From assembly GCF_016820585.1 (NCBI RefSeq), contig NZ_JADHDX010000001.1, positions 62,001 through 126,000 on the forward strand: 64,000 bases of DNA. Reading direction: 5' to 3'. The stretch comes from Arthrobacter beigongshangensis. GTDB taxonomy: Bacteria > Bacillota > Bacilli > Bacillales_A > Planococcaceae. Positions 53,988 through 62,496 of this stretch are shown here, one piece after another; position 1 is the stretch's first letter; each line of letters opens with the position of its first letter. The position numbers were made by a program, and so were the translations under genes. Under the pieces are notes generated by a model, which saw only the letters and a list, made by a program, of their open reading frames with translations, did no database searches and was not told where the DNA came from.

Positions 53988-54692
53988 ATGGTAAACCACC
54001 GTATTTTTATTGTTGAAGATGATCGGAAAATTGCACAACTGCTAGCGGATACATTAAGGAAATATCAATATGACGTTGCCATTGTTGAAGATTTTGAACG
54101 CGTTACAGAAGAGTGCATGGCATTCGACCCACACCTCATTTTACTCGACATCAACCTGCCTTCTTATGACGGTTATTATTGGTGTCGTCAGCTTCGTCAG
54201 AATACCACATGTCCTATCTTATTCATCTCCGCGCGATCTGGTGACATGGACCAGGTATTCGCACTGGAAAATGGCGGCGATGATTTCATCACGAAACCTT
54301 TTCACTATGAAATCGTCCTTGCAAAAATAAGAAGTCATTTACGCAGGACGTTTGGCGAATACGCACCGAACCAATCCGAGCGAACTGTGAAGGCTGGCGT
54401 GTTAAATTTATACATCGAACGGATGGAATTACAAGTGCGCAACAACATTGTACCTTTACAGAAAAAAGAATGTGTCATTTTGGAGTTACTGATAGAGGCG
54501 GCGCCTAAAGTCGTCTCACGCGAAAAGCTATTGGAAGAACTATGGGATGATCAATCCTTCGTTGATGAAAACACATTGAATGTAAACATGACGCGTGTGC
54601 GTAAAAAATTGGCTGATTACGATATTCAATCGTCCATTGAAACTGTGCGTGGTGCAGGATATCGTTTCATATTAGCACCGGAGGAATCATGA
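53988..54692 (+). CDS. OmpR-family response regulator, BceR-like
   Basis: A 234-residue regulator. The receiver (about 1-120) has IVEDDRKI, phospho-Asp54 in LILLDINLPSYDGYYW, ISARSGDMD and FITKPFHYE. A winged-helix DNA-binding domain spans about 135-230 (VSREKLLEELWDDQSF, VNMTRVRKKL, IETVRGAGYRF). ATG 53988 is behind AAGGGGG. The stop overlaps the kinase start in ATGA. With the kinase and the ABC pair it forms a Bce-type module that senses peptide antibiotics and induces its own transporter. It is not a copy of the Bacillus bceR symbol with certainty, so I leave the symbol blank. Confidence 0.9.
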   Translation: MVNHRIFIVEDDRKIAQLLADTLRKYQYDVAIVEDFERVTEECMAFDPHLILLDINLPSYDGYYWCRQLRQNTTCPILFISARSGDMDQVFALENGGDDFITKPFHYEIVLAKIRSHLRRTFGEYAPNQSERTVKAGVLNLYIERMELQVRNNIVPLQKKECVILELLIEAAPKVVSREKLLEELWDDQSFVDENTLNVNMTRVRKKLADYDIQSSIETVRGAGYRFILAPEES

Positions 54693-55741
54693 AAAAATTC
54701 ACGTTTTTTTTAAAAGAGCATCTTTCGTTTCTGCTTTTTCAACTATTACTCGTACTATTCATCTTACTGTTGTACTGGCTAGACGGCTTTCGTAACCTTA
54801 ATACGGCTGTTTACGCCATTAGTATGAGCCTGCTGTTAACCGCGGGGTATTTGGTCGGTAAATTTATCATGAGGCGGTCCTTTTACGCGGCCATTACGCT
54901 AAAGCCGGACAAGATGGAGGACGCTTTAATCCGTCATGCGCAGGCGCCGGAGCATAAACAAACGGCGGACTTTACACGTCATTTGTACAGGCTGTACCAA
55001 AATGAGGTACAGCAGTTATATGCATCTCAACATCGTCAGCTCCATTTTATGAACCAATGGGTCCATCAGATGAAAACGCCCATCTCAGTCATTGGATTGC
55101 TGTTGCAAGAACAGGATGACTTGGATCGTGATAGCCTCAATGAAGAAATTGACAAATTACGACGCGGCCTCGATTCGGTGCTTGTCAATGCACGTCTTGA
55201 AACGTTTGAGCAGGATATGCAAATTGAGCGAGTTGTGTTAAAAACGGTTGTGCAGGAAATTATTACAGAGCATAAGCGGTTATTTATCACCAATGGTGTG
55301 TTTCCCGTTATTTCAATCGACGAGAAATTTTCGGTTGCCACAGATGTGAAGTGGTTGAATATCGTCATTGGGCAGTTCATTACCAATGCGGTGAAATATA
55401 CGTTCGAGCAAGGAAAAAAAGTCCATTTAACAGCAACTCATACAGAGCAAGGGATAGAGCTCGTGATTCGTGATGAAGGCATCGGTATCCCTTCTTCAGA
55501 CTTGAACCGTGTGACAAAAGCATTTTTCACTGGTGAAAATGGGCGGCTGACGGGTGAATCGACGGGAATGGGGCTGTATATTGCATCGGAAGTGTGTGGC
55601 AGATTAGGGCATCGGCTGGCGATTGAATCGGAGCTTGGCAAGGGGACGACAGTGACAGTCCTCTTTAAGAATGAAGAGGCGGGTGAAATAGATGACGCGG
55701 AATACGATCGTGGAATTGACGGAAGTGACGAAGATTTATGA
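54689..55741 (+). CDS. Intramembrane-sensing histidine kinase, BceS-like
   Basis: A 350-residue kinase with two close membrane helices (about 13-31 and 37-58) and hardly any extracellular loop, the mark of BceS-type kinases that sense through their transporter. His126 in MNQWVHQMKTPISVIG is the phospho-acceptor. The ATPase domain (about 225-335) shows QFITNAVKYTF, DEGIGIPSSD and TGMGLYIASEV. ATG 54689 overlaps the regulator stop, and its end overlaps the ABC ATPase start by 50 bases. Translation is tightly coupled through the whole module. Confidence 0.9.
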   Translation: MKKFTFFLKEHLSFLLFQLLLVLFILLLYWLDGFRNLNTAVYAISMSLLLTAGYLVGKFIMRRSFYAAITLKPDKMEDALIRHAQAPEHKQTADFTRHLYRLYQNEVQQLYASQHRQLHFMNQWVHQMKTPISVIGLLLQEQDDLDRDSLNEEIDKLRRGLDSVLVNARLETFEQDMQIERVVLKTVVQEIITEHKRLFITNGVFPVISIDEKFSVATDVKWLNIVIGQFITNAVKYTFEQGKKVHLTATHTEQGIELVIRDEGIGIPSSDLNRVTKAFFTGENGRLTGESTGMGLYIASEVCGRLGHRLAIESELGKGTTVTVLFKNEEAGEIDDAEYDRGIDGSDEDL

Positions 55742-56474
55742 AGGGAAAGTGATGCACCGAGCATTGAACCGCCTCGATTTTGAAGTCGAGGAAGGAGAAT
55801 TTGTTGCGGTGATGGGCCCATCTGGCAGTGGTAAAACAACGCTGTTGAATTTAATTTCAACAATTACCGTGCCGACCTATGGACGCTTGACTATTAGTGG
55901 CATTGAGCCGGAAGCGTTAGGACAAAATGATTTAGCTTTATTCAGAAGACGCAATTTAGGCTTTGTATTTCAAGATATTAACCTGCTGCAAATGCTGACG
56001 GTAGAAGAAAATCTTGTATTGCCGCTAACATTGGATGGCATTTCTGTGAAGGAAATGGAAAAACGAATTGTGGAATTTTCAAAACGCCTTCATTTGACGG
56101 ACATTTTGAATAGACGACCGGATGAGTTATCAGGAGGACAAGCGCAGCGAACGGCGATTGGACGCGCTTTAATTCATAGACCGAAAATTATTCTTGCGGA
56201 TGAGCCAACAGGAAATCTGGATTCGAAATCGGCAAAGGATGTCCTTGAATTGCTTAGCCAAATTAATAAAACGGAGCGTACAACTGTCATCATGGTTACA
56301 CATGATCCAATCGCGGCTAGTTATTGTGACCGGGTGCTGTTCATAAAAGACGGCGAATTTTTCAATGAAATTTATAAAGATGAAAGACGTCAGACGTTTT
56401 TCCAACGTATTTTGAACGTCTTGTCGCTTCTCGGAGGAAATGTCAATGACCTTTCGTCAGTTCGCTTACCGTAA
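55692..56474 (+). CDS. ABC transporter ATPase, BceA-like
   Basis: A 260-residue ATPase of the MacB/LolD type. Walker A is GPSGSGKTTLL (about 39-49), Q-loop VFQDINLLQ, signature DELSGGQAQRTAIGRAL, Walker B IILADEPTGNLDSKS, and H-loop IMVTHDP. Start ATG 55692 lies within the end of the kinase gene, with GGCGGGTGA as a possible site. It drives the FtsX-like permease encoded next, moving peptide antibiotics off their lipid II-cycle targets in known Bce systems. Complete; adjacent genes fix the assignment. Confidence 0.9.
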   Translation: MTRNTIVELTEVTKIYEGKVMHRALNRLDFEVEEGEFVAVMGPSGSGKTTLLNLISTITVPTYGRLTISGIEPEALGQNDLALFRRRNLGFVFQDINLLQMLTVEENLVLPLTLDGISVKEMEKRIVEFSKRLHLTDILNRRPDELSGGQAQRTAIGRALIHRPKIILADEPTGNLDSKSAKDVLELLSQINKTERTTVIMVTHDPIAASYCDRVLFIKDGEFFNEIYKDERRQTFFQRILNVLSLLGGNVNDLSSVRLP

Positions 56475-58380
56475 CGTCGTTCGTAATCGACGCATTTACG
56501 CCGCTTTTTTCATGGCGAGTGTTTTTTCTGTCATGGTGTTTTTCTTGTATTCGATGCTCCTGTTTCATCCTTCCATTGAGGATAGATTTATACAGGAAAT
56601 CGCCATTACAGGAATGGGTGCCGCGGAAATTATTTTGTATATTTTTACGGTGTTTTTCTTATTTTATTCAATGCGGGCATTTTTACAGGCTCGGTCTAAA
56701 GAGTTCGGTATTTTACTCCATTTAGGAATGGCTAAGCGTCAACTAAATCGCCTCATCTTTACTGAAACGATGTTGATCGGCGTAGCATCGATTGCCGCAG
56801 GGACGTTTCTAGGCTATATGTTTTCAAAGTTTTTCTTTATGATTGTTCGGGAAATTGTGCTTTTACCGTCTTTACCACTCTATTTTTCATGGCAGCCGTT
56901 TGCGCTGACGATTGGCGCATTTACAAGTTTATTCATCCTTATTTCATTTATTGCTCCGGTGTTTATTCGAACGGGGGAAGTAGCTGACTTAATCCAAGGA
57001 GAGACGGGAAACCAAGGGGCGTATGGTTATTCGAAGAGCCGTGGTTATTTGGGGCTTGCGTTTTTAGGTGCGGCGTACGCAATGGCGGCAGCTACAACGA
57101 ATTCAGTCGTCATCGGTTTGTCGTTTTTCTTACCACCACTGGCGACAATCGGTACCTTTTACTTTTTTACAGATTCCTTACCACTATTGTTACATAAAAT
57201 TCGTAAGCGAAAACGAATATATTGGCATCATTTTTGGCTCCTGTCGATATCGGAGGGAGTTGTCCGATTACGTGAAAATGCACGCATGTTTTTCATCGTG
57301 ACGATTGTGTCCACCATTGCGTTCATGTCAGTAGGCATGTTGGCTTCATTAACCTCATTCGCCTCACAATACCGAGAAATGCATCCACTTGGACTGGTAT
57401 ATAAAAGCGAGCAAGACAATGCGCTAGAGCGTCAGCATATCGAGCAGCTAGTAAACGAATTGAAAGACGATCGTATCGATTACTCACTTATTCGTTTCCA
57501 AGTATTGCAACAGACATCTTCATTCAGTGCAACACCTGTTTCCATTTTGAGGCTTTCCAACGTCAATATGCTTGCGCAATCATTTGACTATCCCCCGATG
57601 GTGTTGACAGAAGGAGAGGCTTTATTCCTTCCACCGTCCGTATCCTCCTATGACCAGCTAAATGGCCGGATGGTAAGAACGACTCTGGAGGAAAGTGATG
57701 TGAGGGTCAAGGTTGACGGAGCATACCCTTATCATATATTTTCATCCTATTCGATTGCCCAAAATGCCATTATTTTAAATGATGTAGATTATGATAAAGT
57801 ATTTGAAACAGTGATGACGGAGGGGCTAGAGAGTTTCGCATATTATGCCTTCAATGTGCCTGAGTGGCAACAAACAAAGGAGATTGGGCTATCCATTGAC
57901 GCTGCGAATACAGAACCATTTCTCTCAGGTGAATCTGCTCCGTTATCGTACTCGTTCATCAATCCCGGCTTGAATTACTCAGTCATCCGCACAACTTTTT
58001 CATTGTTGTTATTCATCGGGTTGCTATTAGCAGCGGTATTTTTCTTGGCGGCGGGTAGCTTTATATATTTCAGATTGTATACCTCTCTTGAGCGTGACCG
58101 AAAACAGTTTGATGTACTCAGACGTATGGGAATCACAGATCAGGAATTTAAGAAAATCGTCAATCGTCAATTAATTCCTCAGTTCTTTTTCCCATGGGGC
58201 GTGGCTTTTGTGCATAGTTCGTTTGCATTTCTATCGCTACAAGTGATTTGGGATGAACTTGCAGAAATTTCGATTGTTAAAGAATTGGTAATCGTTATGG
58301 TTGGCTTTACACTCATGCAAATTTGTTATTTTTATTTAATACGTTGGCGCTACCTTGCGCATATTAAAGCACCGGGGTAA
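56446..58380 (+). CDS. FtsX-type ABC permease, BceB-like
   Basis: About 644 residues from ATG 56446 (ATG 56440 is only 2 bases from GGAGG, so I prefer the second). About ten membrane helices are visible, with a large extracellular domain of about 200 residues between helix 7 and helix 8 (roughly residues 305-525), the hallmark of BceB permeases and the site of peptide recognition. It begins with MTFRQFAYRNVVRNRRIY. It overlaps the ATPase gene. With the kinase it both transports and senses the antibiotic. No resistance spectrum can be told. Confidence 0.88.
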   Translation: MTFRQFAYRNVVRNRRIYAAFFMASVFSVMVFFLYSMLLFHPSIEDRFIQEIAITGMGAAEIILYIFTVFFLFYSMRAFLQARSKEFGILLHLGMAKRQLNRLIFTETMLIGVASIAAGTFLGYMFSKFFFMIVREIVLLPSLPLYFSWQPFALTIGAFTSLFILISFIAPVFIRTGEVADLIQGETGNQGAYGYSKSRGYLGLAFLGAAYAMAAATTNSVVIGLSFFLPPLATIGTFYFFTDSLPLLLHKIRKRKRIYWHHFWLLSISEGVVRLRENARMFFIVTIVSTIAFMSVGMLASLTSFASQYREMHPLGLVYKSEQDNALERQHIEQLVNELKDDRIDYSLIRFQVLQQTSSFSATPVSILRLSNVNMLAQSFDYPPMVLTEGEALFLPPSVSSYDQLNGRMVRTTLEESDVRVKVDGAYPYHIFSSYSIAQNAIILNDVDYDKVFETVMTEGLESFAYYAFNVPEWQQTKEIGLSIDAANTEPFLSGESAPLSYSFINPGLNYSVIRTTFSLLLFIGLLLAAVFFLAAGSFIYFRLYTSLERDRKQFDVLRRMGITDQEFKKIVNRQLIPQFFFPWGVAFVHSSFAFLSLQVIWDELAEISIVKELVIVMVGFTLMQICYFYLIRWRYLAHIKAPG

Positions 58381-58492
58381 TCCTTGGTGCTTTACTTTGT
58401 TCTATCCATATATTGAAATAAAAAATCCTGTCAACAATGCTGGGCGCCTTACTAGGGATGGTGCGATAAAGATAAGTTCTATTTATCTAGTA

Positions 58493-58521
58493 TTGTATTA
58501 TCAGAACTTTTCTTATATAAT
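58493..58521 (+). promoter_or_regulatory. Promoter of lcfB
   Basis: TTGTAT (58493-58498) and TATAAT (58516-58521) are 17 bases apart, just upstream of the FadR-type site. Confidence 0.65.
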
Positions 58522-58537
58522 GATTACGATAGATTAA

Positions 58538-58555
58538 TGAATGGTTATTCATTCA
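58538..58555 (+). promoter_or_regulatory. FadR (TetR-type) operator
   Basis: TGAATGGTTATTCATTCA (18 bases) fits the Bacillus FadR consensus TGAATGANTANTCATTCA at all fixed positions but one. It lies just after the -10 box and before the lcfB start, so binding would block transcription until long-chain acyl-CoA releases FadR. Confidence 0.75.
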
Positions 58556-58576
58556 ATTTGAAGAGGGGATGACTAC

Positions 58577-60130
58577 ATGAATTTAGTTTTACGTGTGCAT
58601 GAGACGGCATCGACACAACCCGAAAAAATTGCTTATCACTTTATGGGAAAAGATACATCGTATGCCGAGTTTGACCAGTCGGTTTCGATGTTCGCTTCAG
58701 CGTTGCAAAATCTTGGCGTTGAAAAAGGTGATAATATCGCATTTTTACTTGGTAACACACCGCATTTTTTAATCGCGTTATATGCGACAATGCGAATTGG
58801 GGCGACAGCAGTGCCAGTCAATCCGATTTACACGCCAGATGAAATTTCATACATCCTACATAACAGCGACGCGAAGGCAGTGATTGCACTCGATCTTTTA
58901 TTACCACTTGTGGAACAGGCGGCGGGGGCTTTCCCGACGATTGAACACTATGTAATTTGCGAAACGGTTCCTGAAACACCAGCGAAGATTGCTGCGCTAC
59001 CTGAAGCAGTGAAAGCGAAAGTACTTTCATTCACACAACTCATTGCAACAGGAAAGCCAAACGTCAAGCCCGTTGCTGTGGATGAAAATGAAACCGCTGT
59101 CATTTTGTATACGTCTGGGACAACAGGGCGTCCGAAAGGTGCTATGCTGACACATGGGAACTTGTACTCCAATGCACGTGATGTCGCAGATTACCTTGGT
59201 TACTCGGAAAATGATCGCATCGTGGCTACATTACCGGTATTCCATGTGTTCGCTTTAACGGTAGTGGTCAATGCGCCACTCGTAAAAGGGGCAACCATTT
59301 TACTCGCACCACGATTCTCGCCAGCAGATGTATTCAGTCTTGTGAAAGAAAAGCAAGCGACGATATTTGCAGCTGTTCCGACAATGTACAATTTTTTATA
59401 TCAATATCCAGATAGCAGCCCCGAAGATTTCAAATCGGTTCGCATTGCCATCTCAGGTGGTTCATCATTACCTGTCGCCTTGCTTCATAATTTCGAGGAG
59501 AAATTCGATGTGCGCATATCGGAGGGGTACGGCTTGTCCGAAGCATCGCCGGTTACCTGTTTTAATCCACTCGATCGCGAGCGGATTCCCGGATCAATTG
59601 GAACATCGATTATCAATGTAGAAAACAAAATCGTCAATGAGCTTGGGGAAGAAGTGCCAGATGGTGAAGTCGGCGAGCTGATTGTACGCGGACCGAACGT
59701 CATGAAAGGCTACTACAAAATGCCAGAGGAAACGGAAGTTACGATTCGTGACGGCTGGTTGTATACTGGCGATATGGCGAAACGTGATGAAAATGGCTAT
59801 TTCTACATCGTTGACCGCAAAAAAGATTTGGTCATCGTTGGTGGCTACAACGTTTACCCCCGAGAGGTCGAAGAAGTATTGTTCGCGCATCGTGACATTG
59901 TCGAAGCAGCTGTCATCGGCTTGCCAGATGTTGATTTCGGCGAAGCTGTCCATGCCTTCGTCGTCTTAAAAGAAGGATCAACAGCTGATGAAGCATCCAT
60001 TACAGCCTATTGTGCAGTGCATCTAGCCAAATATAAAGTACCGAAGCGCATTGAATTTTTAGATGAACTGCCAAAAAACACAACAGGTAAAATCTTGAGG
60101 CGGTCATTGAAAGAGCAAGTGACACAGTAA
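58577..60130 (+). CDS. lcfB: Long-chain fatty-acid-CoA ligase
   Basis: A 517-residue AMP-forming acyl-CoA synthetase. The signature VILYTSGTTGRPKGAML (about 175-191), GYGLSEASPVTCFNP, the hinge WLYTGDMAKRDENGY, and the C-terminal catalytic Lys in TTGKILRRSL are visible. It activates long-chain fatty acids for beta-oxidation. ATG 58577 follows AGAGGGG. The FadR-type operator just upstream and position after lplJ match lcfB of Bacillus. It is a second acyl-CoA synthetase besides that at 8.4 kb. Confidence 0.92.
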   Translation: MNLVLRVHETASTQPEKIAYHFMGKDTSYAEFDQSVSMFASALQNLGVEKGDNIAFLLGNTPHFLIALYATMRIGATAVPVNPIYTPDEISYILHNSDAKAVIALDLLLPLVEQAAGAFPTIEHYVICETVPETPAKIAALPEAVKAKVLSFTQLIATGKPNVKPVAVDENETAVILYTSGTTGRPKGAMLTHGNLYSNARDVADYLGYSENDRIVATLPVFHVFALTVVVNAPLVKGATILLAPRFSPADVFSLVKEKQATIFAAVPTMYNFLYQYPDSSPEDFKSVRIAISGGSSLPVALLHNFEEKFDVRISEGYGLSEASPVTCFNPLDRERIPGSIGTSIINVENKIVNELGEEVPDGEVGELIVRGPNVMKGYYKMPEETEVTIRDGWLYTGDMAKRDENGYFYIVDRKKDLVIVGGYNVYPREVEEVLFAHRDIVEAAVIGLPDVDFGEAVHAFVVLKEGSTADEASITAYCAVHLAKYKVPKRIEFLDELPKNTTGKILRRSLKEQVTQ

Positions 60131-60137
60131 GTTAAAG

Positions 60138-60168
60138 AGCTTTCCTCGATTATGCGAGGAAAGCTTTT
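60138..60168 (+). terminator. Terminator after lcfB
   Basis: AGCTTTCCTCG (60138-60148) pairs with CGAGGAAAGCT (60155-60165), then TTT. Confidence 0.85.
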
Positions 60169-60310
60169 CATATGGGCGTAGGATAGGGTTAGTATACAAC
60201 TAAACCAAATGGGTTTAGTCCGATGATGTGAATTATTTTGAAAATAAAAGGGCTGCAAGGTAAGTCATTAAATACTAACTTACCTGCTCACCCTCATTTG
60301 TGTTTATTAA

Positions 60311-60703
60311 TTACCACCTATTACGCCGGAATCCACCGCCGCAGCAGCGCTGGTTACAGCGATTGGATGATCTTTTATTGTGACAAGTACGTCGTCTCCG
60401 GTCGGTTCGCCTTTGGTTACGAGAAGTGCAACGATTCGAACGCGACCGTCCTAAAACGCGACAAGTGCATCGATTTGAATTCGAATGTCCTTCAACGCAA
60501 CAAGTACAACGGCTTATATTCGAAGGTCTTCGATTGCAAGAAGTCCGCCGTCTCCTGCTTGTGCGACGTCGATTTTCATCACATCCACAACGATTGGAAC
60601 GTCCTCGGTTACTCGTAGGCTCTTGAAAAAAGAAATCACTTAACCCAGTGTGTCTAGCACTATCGACTGCTCGCTGTATATGATCCATAGAGAAATTAGA
60701 CAT
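60311..60703 (-). CDS. CotG-like basic low-complexity spore coat protein
   Basis: A 130-residue product from ATG 60703 behind the very strong site AAAGGGGGGGAGG. The N-terminus MSNFSMDHIQRAVDSARHTG (about 1-30) looks like a folded or helical start. The rest is low-complexity, rich in Arg, Ser, Asn and Cys, with loose repeats of SNxxRCTC and RRRRT and a net high positive charge. It is divergent from a CotH kinase gene. In Bacillus a Ser-rich basic CotG-like protein sits next to CotH and is its substrate, so a CotG-like coat protein is the best reading. The Cys content is unusual. The +1 frame reads hydrophobic Val/Ile-rich text but is broken by two stops. Confidence 0.6.
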   Translation of the reverse strand: MSNFSMDHIQRAVDSARHTGLSDFFFQEPTSNRGRSNRCGCDENRRRTSRRRRTSCNRRPSNISRCTCCVEGHSNSNRCTCRVLGRSRSNRCTSRNQRRTDRRRRTCHNKRSSNRCNQRCCGGGFRRNRW

Positions 60704-60844
60704 ATCCTCCCCCCCTTTCTTTTTTAGGAAGCGCGAATACCTCCCCTTCTCTAAGGTACGTGGCTGTCCAATCTAAGATAGAGACAATCGCTTACTCATT
60801 ATCAATAAATTAAGGGGTAGCATCCTTCGCCTATTGTTCATACC

Positions 60845-60853
60845 CATACAGTA
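60845..60853 (+). promoter_or_regulatory. Possible sigma-K -10 element of cotH
   Basis: CATACAGTA fits the sigma-K -10 form CATANNNTA, 22 bases before the cotH start. The -35 part is not clear. Confidence 0.4.
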
Positions 60854-60875
60854 AACAACAAAAGGAAGAGTGCGT

Positions 60876-61955
60876 ATGCAAATCCCCGAATATCAGCTCT
60901 TTATTCATCCATCAAATAAAAGCGAACTGCGAAGAGATATTTGGCAGGATGATCCAGTGGCTGCAAAGCTAACAATTCACAAGAAAAAATACGCCATCGA
61001 TCTAGCCTATCGTGGCTCGCATATTCGTGATCTACGCAAAAAATCGTATCATGTCAGTTTTTACAAACCGGGTATGTATCGGCAGGCAAAGGAAGTTCAT
61101 TGGAATGCGGAGTTTAAAGATCCTTCATTACTAAGAAACAAATTATCCTTTGATTTTTTCAACGAAATTGGGTGCATATCCCCAAAATCACGCTTCGTTT
61201 TTTTGAAGATAAACGGGGGAAATGAGGGACTTTACCTAGAAATAGAATCTGTAGATGAATATTTTCTAGCCAATCGCCATTTGCCAAAAGGAGCTATTTT
61301 CTATGCAGTGGATGGGGATGCCAACTTTTCACTAATGAGTGACCTTGATAAAAAGGTGAAAGAATCACTCAGCCTGGGTTATGAAAAAAAGTATGGCACA
61401 GAGCAGGAAGAGGTTTATTTACAAGAGCTGATTTTTATGATTAATACGCTCACCAAAGATGAATTTGAAACTGAAATCGTCAAGTATCTCAATGTCGAGC
61501 AATACCTTCGCTGGCTTGCTGGGGTTGTTTTTACCCAAAATTTTGACGGTTTTGTCCATAATTATGCGCTATATTGCAACAGGGAAACAGGTTTGTTCGA
61601 AGTGATTCCGTGGGATTACGATGCGACATGGGGAAGAGATGTCGATGGGGAAGTCATGGAAGAAGACTATTTGAGAATCCAAGGGTTTAATACGCTTACG
61701 GCACGAATATTGGATGTGAAAACGTTTCGCACTCGCTATAAAAGCCTGCTAGAAGATATTTTAACGAACAAATTCACTGTAGATTATTTGAAGCCTAAAA
61801 TTAAAGAAATGCATACTCTTATTAGACCTTATGTTGAAAAAGACCCTTATGAAAAGAATAATCTGGAAGTGTTTGATAAAGAGCCGGCGTATATCTGTGC
61901 GTATATTGAAGCGCGGGGGAATTATATAAGAAGTCAATTAGACACATTAGAGTAG
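60876..61955 (+). CDS. cotH: CotH-family spore coat kinase
   Basis: About 359 residues from ATG 60876 behind AAGGAAGAG; the longer frame starts at GTG 60870. CotH motifs are visible: LAYRGSHIRDLRKKSYHVSF, LLRNKLSFDFFNEIG, GLYLEIESVDEYFL, the NFDGFVHNYALY block and the metal-binding PWDYDATWGRD. CotH is an atypical protein kinase that phosphorylates coat proteins, including CotG, and is needed for assembly of the outer coat. No signal peptide, as expected for a protein acting in the mother cell. It is divergent from a CotG-like gene. Supports a sporulating host. Confidence 0.88.
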   Translation: MQIPEYQLFIHPSNKSELRRDIWQDDPVAAKLTIHKKKYAIDLAYRGSHIRDLRKKSYHVSFYKPGMYRQAKEVHWNAEFKDPSLLRNKLSFDFFNEIGCISPKSRFVFLKINGGNEGLYLEIESVDEYFLANRHLPKGAIFYAVDGDANFSLMSDLDKKVKESLSLGYEKKYGTEQEEVYLQELIFMINTLTKDEFETEIVKYLNVEQYLRWLAGVVFTQNFDGFVHNYALYCNRETGLFEVIPWDYDATWGRDVDGEVMEEDYLRIQGFNTLTARILDVKTFRTRYKSLLEDILTNKFTVDYLKPKIKEMHTLIRPYVEKDPYEKNNLEVFDKEPAYICAYIEARGNYIRSQLDTLE

Positions 61956-61956
61956 T

Positions 61957-61987
61957 CAAAAACCCTTTCCATGGAGGAGAGGGTTTT
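61957..61987. terminator. Hairpin between cotH and mntA-like genes
   Basis: AAACCCTTTCC pairs with GGAGAGGGTTT (one mismatch) around ATGGA; both sides have A/T runs, so it can act for both genes. Confidence 0.75.
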
Positions 61988-61995
61988 GGGCTTGA

Positions 61996-62412
61996 TTAAT
62001 AAAAGTCCTTCCCGAAGACTGACCCCGTTTCAATAAATTTATCAATAATGGGCTGACGTTCTTCGTTAAGCCGTGCATACATGCTGTAAGTGCGCATATG
62101 CAATTCCATCCGTAGGTTGTCGTTCTTAGAATAAATCACTTCACCGGTTGAAAAAATTTGTGCTGCAAAAACAGTAGAAGCTTCTTTTAAATCGACAAGG
62201 TCAACTTCAATGTCGATGATATCCGCTAATTGCTGGGCAAACATGAATAATTCATAGGCGGAAAATGATTTGTCCTCACGATAAAAGGCGATATCAATAT
62301 CACTTTCGCTATGTGTCGTTCCTTTTGCATACGAGCCAAAAACGATGATAAAAGCGGGATCTAAATGCTCTGTTATAAATGTACGAGCCTGTTGGAAGAT
62401 TTCATCATGCAA
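61996..62412 (-). CDS. MntA-type nucleotidyltransferase (orphan)
   Basis: About 138 residues, start TTG 62412 with AGGGAG 8 bases upstream; GTG 62421 is an alternative. The DNA polymerase beta-like nucleotidyltransferase motif IIVFGSYAKGTTHSESDIDIAFYR (GSxxxG...SDxD, about residues 22-45) is complete, and EVDLVDL gives the third acidic residue. The C-terminus (HMRTYSMYARLNEERQPIID) is the MntA pattern. MntA antitoxins AMPylate a HEPN toxin encoded next to them; no HEPN gene is adjacent here. Either the partner is elsewhere or this is a lone enzyme. Confidence 0.8.
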   Translation of the reverse strand: MHDEIFQQARTFITEHLDPAFIIVFGSYAKGTTHSESDIDIAFYREDKSFSAYELFMFAQQLADIIDIEVDLVDLKEASTVFAAQIFSTGEVIYSKNDNLRMELHMRTYSMYARLNEERQPIIDKFIETGSVFGKDFY

Positions 62413-62496
62413 AAAAATCACTCCCTTATCTAGTCTTCTTACTATACCAAAATTATCTGTCGAAGTGTCTGATTTCTATGTGACGTTCAGGGAAAT

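Noticed and set aside
60238..60618. Plus-strand frame opposite the CotG-like gene
   Set aside because: No ribosome site; it is antisense to a gene with a very strong one.
60311..60650. Frameshifted Val/Ile-rich reading of the CotG-like locus
   Set aside because: Needs a frameshift near the T-run at about 60630 and crosses two stops (TAA and TAG), whereas the Arg-rich frame is open throughout.
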